Assembly (NCBI GenBank): GCA_045125245.1
Contig: JBGVNF010000044.1
Span: forward strand, 1-50,180
Reading direction: 5' to 3'
Length of the DNA stretch: 50,180 bases
From: SVEL01 sp045125245
Lineage (GTDB): Bacteria; Bacillota; Clostridia; Lachnospirales; Lachnospiraceae
Shown here piece after piece: positions 44,764 through 50,180 of this stretch. The notes beneath the pieces are model-generated. The model saw nothing but the letters and a program-made list of their open reading frames with translations, was not told where the DNA came from and made no database searches. Every line of letters begins with the position of its first letter. The first letter of the stretch is position 1. The translations under genes and the position numbers were made by a program.

Positions 44764-45729
44764 CTATGCACACCATTTCGCTTTGTATTTTTCAATTCGC
44801 TTATTTTTAGGAATAGGATATTCCTGTGTTTTTGCTGAAGATAGTGCTTCGTTTCTAACTTCTAGCGGTGTTTTACAACAATACCTATCTTGAGGTCGTT
44901 CTTCGCTGTAGAATCTAATATAATCTTTTATAGCAAATCTTAATGTGGCTTCATCTGTTATTTTATACATCTGATACATTTCTGATTTTATGATACCCCA
45001 GAACCCTTCCGTAGGACCATTATCTATACAATGACCAACTCTGGACATAGATTGCTCCATCTTATGTTCCTTGAGTTTCTTTTGAAAAACTTTACTTGTA
45101 TACTGAAAACCTCTATCACTATGAAATAGTGGCTTAGCATCGGGATTTGCAGCAAGAGCTTTGTCAAAGGTTTTAAATACAAGCTGATTATTATTTCTAG
45201 TGCTAATAACATATGCAACAGGATATCTGTCATATAAATCAAGAATAGCACTTAAATATAACTTCTTTTTCTCACCAGGAATTTTAAACTCCGTCACATC
45301 AGTTGCCCATTTTTCATTTGGAGTAGCTGAATAAAAATCTCTGCCCAACTTATTTTCCGCAACTGCCTCTGGGGTTGAAGATGTGTATTTTCTCTTTTTT
45401 CTTCTGATCACTGAATGAATATCAAGTTTCTTCATAATTCGGTGCACTCGATTTTTACTGTAGTTAGTATGATTGAAATGGTTAATCCATGATGTCATTC
45501 GTCGATAACCTAATATGTGATTAAAACGTTCATCGTACTCTTTTATAAGCTCAGCTAATTTAATATTTTCCTTCTCCTGCTCTGGGATTTCTCGGTGTAA
45601 CCACTTATAATAAGCTGCTCTGGATATTTCTAGTTGTTTGCACATCCAGTTTATACTCCAATGTTTTGTTTCAGAAAAAAACTTTATCGCCATGAACTTT
45701 GAATCGTAGCGAAGTTTCCCAAGCCTCAC
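44764..45729 (-). CDS. IS3-family transposase OrfB (DDE integrase core)
   Basis: A 321-residue rve-type integrase. The DDE triad can be placed at WATDVTEF, HSDRGFQYTS and NGPTEGFWGIIKSE. An N-terminal HTH_21-like segment (YDERFNHILGYRRMTSWI) precedes it. It starts with GTG overlapping the OrfA stop (ATGTGA), but in IS3 elements the active enzyme is a -1 frameshift fusion with OrfA; the frame fits that. It looks intact. Confidence 0.93.
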   Translation of the reverse strand: MRLGKLRYDSKFMAIKFFSETKHWSINWMCKQLEISRAAYYKWLHREIPEQEKENIKLAELIKEYDERFNHILGYRRMTSWINHFNHTNYSKNRVHRIMKKLDIHSVIRRKKRKYTSSTPEAVAENKLGRDFYSATPNEKWATDVTEFKIPGEKKKLYLSAILDLYDRYPVAYVISTRNNNQLVFKTFDKALAANPDAKPLFHSDRGFQYTSKVFQKKLKEHKMEQSMSRVGHCIDNGPTEGFWGIIKSEMYQMYKITDEATLRFAIKDYIRFYSEERPQDRYCCKTPLEVRNEALSSAKTQEYPIPKNKRIEKYKAKWCA

Positions 45730-46400
45730 ATCCTTTCGAATTCTTGCACTTTTTTTAACAGTTCAGCTAACATATCCTTTTCTTCAAGCTGTCTTTTTAA
45801 ACGGATATTTTCTCGTCGGAGGCGTTCTAATTCGTCAACTTCATCATCTGATTTATGACGACCACGTTTATCAGTTAAGGCATCTTCTCCATAAGTATCA
45901 TATTTCTTTACCCATGAATAAACCTGACTATATGAAACATCAAAGATACTAGCTGTTTCCTTGTAGTTGTAATTATGCTTGATACAGTATTTTACGATTT
46001 CCTTACGTTCTTCAATGGTTGTTTTTCTTCTCGCTTCTGCCATATAGACCTCCCTTTTAGGTATATAATCCTTAAGTTCTCTATTGGCATTATACAACTT
46101 TATCCATGATTCTAAAACAGCAGGATAAACATTATTTTGAGCCGCAATCTCAATAGAGCTGCCAGCACCCGAAATAACGGATTCTACGCATGATATTTTA
46201 AACTCTTTTGTATAGCTTTTATTTCCAGTCTGAGAAACAAAAGCATTTAATCCATGCGCACGAAATAAAGCTACCCATTTTCGTACAGTCGTCTCACTAA
46301 CTTGATACTTATCCGCCAAGTAATATGCAGAACCTACACCGTCTATATATTCCTGTGCAACCATTGCACGGAATTCTGGTGTATGTTTAGATTTGGACAT
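45726..46400 (-). CDS. IS3-family transposase OrfA (helix-turn-helix)
   Basis: A 224-residue OrfA, long for the family because it carries two HTH units: HTPEFRAMVAQEYIDG with VSETTVRKWVALF, and a second with RKEIVKYCIKHNYNYKETAS and YSQVYSWVKKY. A leucine-zipper-like end follows (LERLRRENIRLKRQLEEKDM). This two-HTH arrangement is typical of the IS150 group. AGGAGG precedes the ATG. Confidence 0.9.
   Translation of the reverse strand: MSKSKHTPEFRAMVAQEYIDGVGSAYYLADKYQVSETTVRKWVALFRAHGLNAFVSQTGNKSYTKEFKISCVESVISGAGSSIEIAAQNNVYPAVLESWIKLYNANRELKDYIPKREVYMAEARRKTTIEERKEIVKYCIKHNYNYKETASIFDVSYSQVYSWVKKYDTYGEDALTDKRGRHKSDDEVDELERLRRENIRLKRQLEEKDMLAELLKKVQEFERM
45749..45756 (-). other. A7G slippery site for -1 frameshift joining OrfA and OrfB
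   Basis: The end of orfA reads TTA AAA AAA GTG on the minus strand, so the heptamer A-AAA-AAA is placed correctly for -1 slippage. After the slip the frame continues into orfB without a stop. This is the known control of IS3 transposase production. Confidence 0.75.
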
Positions 46401-46514
46401 AAAAATACCTCCTAAGTAGATTTTGGTTATTTACCTTGTCTACTTAGGAGGTATCATATCATTACGGTTACACCCCATTTATTTTACTCATTGCAGATAA
46501 TATCTACAATAAAT

Positions 46515-49028
46515 TTATTCTTCTATCAACTGCTTTTTTCTAGAGAATACAACTATACCTACCATAACACATAATAATGCACACCACATTACTACATTCG
46601 AATTATCGCCTGGTTTTGCTGTATTACCAGTATCAGTATTTGTCTTACTTTCTGTCTCTGTTTCTGCTACATTTACATTCGCATCATCAAGAGAATTCAC
46701 ATCCTTAGCTACGCCTGCGAGCTTTTCTCCCATAAGGAAATATGTTGAACAGTGAGTAATTGTATATTCTACATAACCGCCCTTTACTGTAAGTGGCTTA
46801 TCGCCTACCATAAGTACCTTATTTGCTTCTTCATCGAAGTAATATAAGTAAACTGTATCGCCATTCTTATACTTATCGCCCACATATGTCTTAATTGTAG
46901 CTGGTCCTGGAAGTTCTCCATGATGAGCAAATGAAATATATGCAGCCTCTTTGTTTCCAGTAAGTTTTGAAATTTCATCCTTCTTAGGAGCATCAAATGT
47001 AATAGTTAAATCAATATTCATATTTGTATTATTTATAGCCTTATCGCTAAATGTCCATGAATACTGTAATTTGTTATCCGCATCTGTTACACCTACTGTA
47101 AGGTTCTTGCCTTCTGACTTAATTGTATCAAATATTTCCTTTGTAAGTGTCTGAGGCTTTGGAGATACAACCTCTACAGTTTTATCATCTGTCTTCTCCA
47201 TCTTTTCTACAGCTGTATCTACAACCTTTTCTGGCTCTACTATTTCTTCCTTCTTAACTGTTTCAGGAGCGCTATTCTTACCTTCTTCTTTAGTGATTTC
47301 AGATGGTTTTATAACACTCTCTGTCTCTTTTTCTGTAGTTTTCTCTGTTGTAGGTTCTTCCTTAGCTGTTGTCTCTTCCTCTGTTGTCATTTCTTCTTTT
47401 GTTGTTGGCTCCGCCTTCTTTGTTGTCTCTTCCTCTGTTGTCACTTCTTCCTTTGTTGTTGTCTCTTCCTCTGTTGTTGATTCGTTACTACCTGTTGTTT
47501 CTGCTGGTCTTACAGTTGTTTCATCATTACTTGGTTCTTCAGTAGCAGGTTCTATCACCTTAAGTGTTGCCTTAGAACCATCAAAACCTATTATAACTGT
47601 TGAACCATCTTTTTCTACTGTAACTCGAGCTTCATCCCCCATGCCATTAGCAGGACCTTCTAAGTTATAAGCATCTCCCCAATTGTCACCATTTACAACT
47701 TTAAATCCATACGTACCTGCATTTACATTCTCAAATGTTAAAGTATATGTACCATCACCATTATCTTTCATAGCATTATCTGTTGTAGACCAATTTTTGC
47801 CTGTAAAAGCCTCGTCTCCTGCAACATGAACTGCATCTGATGATGAAACTGTTGTTTCTTCCTCTGTTGTTGTCTCTTCCTTAGTTGTTGTTTCTTCCTC
47901 TGTTGTTGTCTCTGTCTTAGTTGTTGTCTCTTCCTCTGTTGTTGTTTCTTTCTCTGTTGTTATTTCTTTCTCTGTTGTTGTTTCTTTCTCTGTTGTTGGT
48001 TTTTCTTCTGTTGCTGTCTCCGTTTCCATTTCCACTGGAACAACTGTCACTTCGACATTGCCTGTTTCCTTTGTATATGTAAATATTACATCCGACTTAA
48101 CTTCTACTTCTACCGAAGAATTCTTTAATATATTATCCCAGCTCTTTAGCTGAATCACGTTATAATTATATTTTCCAACTTCTACATCCTTTACTGTATA
48201 TGTCCATACACCTGTAGATGTTTCAACTAATGATTTTGCACCTGCAAAATTTTCTCCACCCCAGTTAGCACCACAGAGGCCTTCATCTCCAACTAAATAA
48301 TATTCATCTGGAAGTTCCTTTGGAACAGATGTTATCTCAAGTTCACCTGTCTCCTCTATGTATGTAAAAGTTACATCTGATGTCTTTGCAAGTTCAAAAG
48401 AGGAATCTTTTTTCTTATAATCCCAGCTCTTAAACTGAATCAAATTATAATATCTCATACCAGCTGCTACATCTTCAATAGTACAAGACCATACACCATC
48501 TGATACTTCCACAAGCTGTCTGGCTCCTGCAAAATCATTATCTCCCCAACTTGGATTACAAAGTTTGTCATCACCTACTATATAATATTCGCTTAAATCC
48601 TTTACAGCCGTACCTGATGCTTTAACTTTCTGAATTGATCCATCATCACCAAATGTTACTTCGAAGTTAACTGTACCTGCCTGTGTACAGACAACCTTCA
48701 TATTTTTATCATTGCCACCTGCATTTAATACATCAACAAGTGCCTTAACTGCCTCTGCATTCTTATCATTTCCCCAGCCTTTTCCGCCGACCAATACCTT
48801 AAATTCAATGTCTTGTGCAGCTTCAACATTATGCGTATATGTCCATATATTTCCATCCTGCTCCATTACAATTGGATCATCCGCATTCCAATTATTTAAC
48901 GCGCCTACTAAATATACTTCTGAAGGGGCCGCCTTTGCTTTTTCAGCTGGCAATACATAAATTACTCCCGCCACCATAGCTACTGCAGCTATAACAGCGA
49001 CGATTTTCTTTAAAATTTTGTTCTTCAT
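46515..49028 (-). CDS. large secreted multi-module starch-binding surface protein
   Basis: An 837-residue surface protein. After the signal peptide (to about residue 33) there are three X25/PUD-like modules: EVYLVGALNNWNADD, YYIVGDDKLCNPSWGDNDFAG and YYLVGDEGLCGANWGGENFAG, a Thr/Glu-rich spacer of TTTEEE type, a fourth module VHVAGDEAFTGKNW that closely matches the 177-residue protein, a second Thr/Glu spacer, then a beta-rich domain (LTVGVTDADNKLQYSWTF onward) and an end with AKPGDNSNV, helix and RKK. It probably binds starch at the wall, but the ligand is inferred. It is directly upstream of the IS element. Confidence 0.8.
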   Translation of the reverse strand: MKNKILKKIVAVIAAVAMVAGVIYVLPAEKAKAAPSEVYLVGALNNWNADDPIVMEQDGNIWTYTHNVEAAQDIEFKVLVGGKGWGNDKNAEAVKALVDVLNAGGNDKNMKVVCTQAGTVNFEVTFGDDGSIQKVKASGTAVKDLSEYYIVGDDKLCNPSWGDNDFAGARQLVEVSDGVWSCTIEDVAAGMRYYNLIQFKSWDYKKKDSSFELAKTSDVTFTYIEETGELEITSVPKELPDEYYLVGDEGLCGANWGGENFAGAKSLVETSTGVWTYTVKDVEVGKYNYNVIQLKSWDNILKNSSVEVEVKSDVIFTYTKETGNVEVTVVPVEMETETATEEKPTTEKETTTEKEITTEKETTTEEETTTKTETTTEEETTTKEETTTEEETTVSSSDAVHVAGDEAFTGKNWSTTDNAMKDNGDGTYTLTFENVNAGTYGFKVVNGDNWGDAYNLEGPANGMGDEARVTVEKDGSTVIIGFDGSKATLKVIEPATEEPSNDETTVRPAETTGSNESTTEEETTTKEEVTTEEETTKKAEPTTKEEMTTEEETTAKEEPTTEKTTEKETESVIKPSEITKEEGKNSAPETVKKEEIVEPEKVVDTAVEKMEKTDDKTVEVVSPKPQTLTKEIFDTIKSEGKNLTVGVTDADNKLQYSWTFSDKAINNTNMNIDLTITFDAPKKDEISKLTGNKEAAYISFAHHGELPGPATIKTYVGDKYKNGDTVYLYYFDEEANKVLMVGDKPLTVKGGYVEYTITHCSTYFLMGEKLAGVAKDVNSLDDANVNVAETETESKTNTDTGNTAKPGDNSNVVMWCALLCVMVGIVVFSRKKQLIEE

Positions 49029-49260
49029 TTTCTCATCTTTTCTGCCTTTTTGGCTTGTATTTTATTGTTTCAATACTTTTATCCACTCTATCTCCATATT
49101 ATATTACCGTGTTATTTTATTCCATATAAATTTTCTTTTTTTTAATATAAATTCATTTGCTTTTACACATATAATAAGTTTTACATTTTCCACCTTTTAA
49201 CGTTTCCCCTTTTAGTGTATTATCTTTAATAAGAAATTGTAATTTTAGGAGGCTTATTTA

Positions 49261-49388
49261 ATGAGTGAATTTTTAAAACGCGCCGATGTAGACCCATGCA
49301 ATACTTGGGCTTTAGAGGACACCTTACAGATTCTGCATTTGAATTGTTTGGACAGTTGGTTGATGAACTTGATACATTAGTAGAATAA
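49261..49388 (+). pseudogene. probable remnant of an M3-family oligopeptidase (PepF-like), middle deleted
   Basis: A good AGGAGG site precedes an ATG reading MSEFLKRADVDPCNTWALED, which resembles the N-terminus of PepF-type peptidases. The frame then ends at 49380. A different frame encodes DSAFELFGQLVDELDTLVE with a stop at 49388, which resembles the PepF C-terminus. So both ends may remain with the roughly 550-codon middle lost and a frame change at the joint near 49320. A hairpin terminator follows at 49392. Alternatively it is a 39-residue peptide gene. The region 49029-49260 before it is AT-rich and has no other gene I can see. Confidence 0.5.
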
Positions 49389-49391
49389 AGT

Positions 49392-49430
49392 GAACAAGTC
49401 CGCATCTATATAACAGATGCGGACTTGTTC
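49392..49430. terminator. two-way hairpin between remnant and toxin genes
   Basis: A 16-bp perfect stem GAACAAGTCCGCATCT with a 7-base loop lies between the plus-strand remnant and the stop of the minus-strand toxin gene. Confidence 0.75.
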
Positions 49431-49437
49431 TATAACA

Positions 49438-49698
49438 TTAATCTTCATAATGATATTTGCATGCATAAATAATCAGATTATGATTACCATCCATATTATA
49501 CACCAATCTATGTTCATCAGTAATGCGTCTGCTGCACACCTTACGATGCTTTAATGGTTCTGGTTTTCCGATACCGTTTAAAAGTCCATTACGATCTATG
49601 TCTTTAATAAGTTCGTTAATTCGTTTTACGACTTTTTTATCTTCTTTCTGCCATTCAAGATATTGCTCCCATGCAGTAGGTGTGAATATTATATTCAT
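49438..49698 (-). CDS. yoeB: YoeB/Txe-family mRNA endonuclease toxin
   Basis: An 86-residue toxin of the RelE/YoeB superfamily, which cuts mRNA at the ribosome. Family residues are in place: Glu47 in KPEPLKH, Arg57/58 and Arg64 in SRRITDEHRLVY, and His83-Tyr84 near the end. The stretch between LKH and SRR is four residues, the short form. It begins directly after the antitoxin stop (TAA ATG). Confidence 0.92.
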   Translation of the reverse strand: MNIIFTPTAWEQYLEWQKEDKKVVKRINELIKDIDRNGLLNGIGKPEPLKHRKVCSRRITDEHRLVYNMDGNHNLIIYACKYHYED

Positions 49699-49953
49699 TT
49701 ATTCATATGCCTCCAATTCAGCAATATTTTTTACAATATGACCTCCCGCCTCTGCCTCTGCAATAGATTTATCTATCATAGCAAGGTAATCCGCATTTTT
49801 TTTGAATCTCATAATTTCATTATATTCAGATTCAGATAACATCACAACATTTTCATTTTTAGGTCTTGATATAATCAATGTCTCACCATTGAAAACCTTA
49901 TCACATAAACTTTTAAAATTTTCTCTAACATCCATACTTTTTACAGCTAACAT
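49699..49953 (-). CDS. yefM: YefM/Phd-family antitoxin
   Basis: An 84-residue antitoxin. The N-terminus AVKSMDVRENFKSLCDKV is the DNA-binding fold that represses the operon; NENVVMLSESEYNEI is typical, and the acidic C-terminus binds the toxin. The ATG at 49953 has AAAGGAG before it; a GTG nine bases upstream is less likely. It precedes the toxin gene with no gap. Confidence 0.92.
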   Translation of the reverse strand: MLAVKSMDVRENFKSLCDKVFNGETLIISRPKNENVVMLSESEYNEIMRFKKNADYLAMIDKSIAEAEAGGHIVKNIAELEAYE

Positions 49954-49969
49954 ACCAAACACTCCTTTT

Positions 49970-50031
49970 CGTACAAAAAATCGTATGTTTTTTCGTACTT
50001 ATATTATATAGTATTATTATATCCAAGTCAA
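49970..50031 (-). promoter_or_regulatory. promoter and probable operator of yefM-yoeB
   Basis: TTGACT (50031-50026) and TATAAT (50008-50003) with a 17-base spacer on the minus strand. Just downstream are three TACGA repeats (GTACGA, ATACGA, GTACGA) before the ribosome site, a likely site for YefM autorepression. Confidence 0.65.
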
Positions 50032-50040
50032 GGTTTTTTA

Positions 50041-50180
50041 ATCGGGTAGGAGGTAGATAATTATTTTATCTACCGACCTCCCACACCACCGTACGTACCG
50101 TTCGGTATACGGCGGTTCTTTAGTTTTCACATATTTTCAAATAGAACTCTGTGAATGTAGGGTATCCTAGTTCACGGAGT
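50041..50180 (-). mobile_element. 3' end of a group II intron (domains V and VI), cut by window edge
   Basis: Reading the minus strand, 50116-50085 folds as a domain V: ACCGCCGTA pairs with TACGGTGGT, a two-base CG bulge, then TACC-GAAC-GGTA. Next, GTAGATAA/TTATCTAC (50073-50053) forms domain VI, and the intron ends near ACCCGAT at about 50041. The 3' end of a maturase frame precedes domain V. The rest of the intron lies beyond the window. Confidence 0.82.
50120..50180 (-). CDS. group II intron reverse transcriptase/maturase, last residues only
   Basis: The last 19 or so codons before TAA read LRELGYPTFTEFYLKICEN, like ends of group II intron maturases, and stop just before domain V as expected. 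Too little is present to say more. Confidence 0.6.
   Translation of the reverse strand, partial: LRELGYPTFTEFYLKICEN

Larger units (their letters stand above)
44661..46475 (-). mobile_element. IS3-family insertion sequence, complete
   Basis: The element spans about 1.8 kb with imperfect terminal inverted repeats. Left end GGGTGTAACC, then ATGATATG and AAGTAGACAAG; right end reads the same on the other strand. It carries an HTH OrfA and a DDE OrfB that overlap by four bases, and an A7G slippery site. I could not see a clear target duplication. It lies between two surface-protein genes and runs in their direction; a hairpin at 44727-44760 lies inside its 3' end. Confidence 0.88.

Noticed and set aside
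44661..46475. Target site duplication for the IS3 element
   Set aside because: No matching 3-5 bp repeat was visible for any reasonable choice of ends.
49438..49698. Shortened LKH-to-SRR stretch in YoeB as an inactivating deletion
   Set aside because: Family members with the short form are known, and the catalytic Glu, Arg, His and Tyr remain in frame.

Overview
The window is low-GC DNA from a Firmicute, most likely an anaerobic gut or rumen Lachnospiraceae (Clostridia). Pointers are the rimP-nusA-ylxR-ylxQ-infB-rbfA-nrnA-truB-ribF order, a SufC/SufB-like two-gene Fe-S system, AddAB, an alpha/beta-type spore protein, strong AGGAGG ribosome binding sites, and several secreted starch-binding proteins with C-terminal wall-anchor-like tails. 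The genus is not fixed by what I can see. Layout by region: (1) 1-8.4 kb, minus strand: translation and RNA-maturation operon from rimP to ribF with a Na/Pi-type transporter at the window edge; its leader carries two hairpins, and a tRNA-Glu(CUC) with its own promoter and terminator lies upstream. (2) 8.5-19 kb, minus strand: D,D-carboxypeptidase, MacB-like ABC exporter, an EAL-trxB-cdd cluster and malQ. (3) 19-23.5 kb: a GH25 wall hydrolase, a SmsC/SmsB-type Fe-S pair and a small acid-soluble spore protein. (4) 23.6-33.3 kb: addB-addA, a small membrane protein, an HTH-ATPase-STAS regulator, an amidase and a lipoprotein. (5) 33.4-36.8 kb: dapA-dapB behind a lysine riboswitch, a THEP1-like NTPase and lgt. 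(6) 37-49 kb: starch locus with a pullulanase and three surface proteins carrying carbohydrate-binding modules, an Rpn-like nuclease/XRE pair, and an IS3-family insertion. (7) 49.2-50.2 kb: an apparent peptidase remnant, a YefM/YoeB toxin-antitoxin pair and the 3' end of a group II intron. The most unusual content is not protein coding. Two copies of a giant imperfect hairpin, 671 bp at 12675-13345 and 621 bp at 16668-17288, lie in opposite orientation 3.3 kb apart. In each, the two arms pair over almost the whole length. The copies differ in sequence in several stems, but the differences are matched on the opposite arm, whereas certain arm-to-arm mismatches are the same in both copies. This looks like a large structured RNA, or a mobile DNA hairpin, of a family I cannot name. 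A third, unrelated 296-bp foldback with two CGA-loop apical hairpins lies at 21274-21569. Functionally the window combines core information processing with extracellular starch use (pullulanase, debranched-glucan binding proteins, MalQ inside the cell), envelope maintenance and DNA repair.
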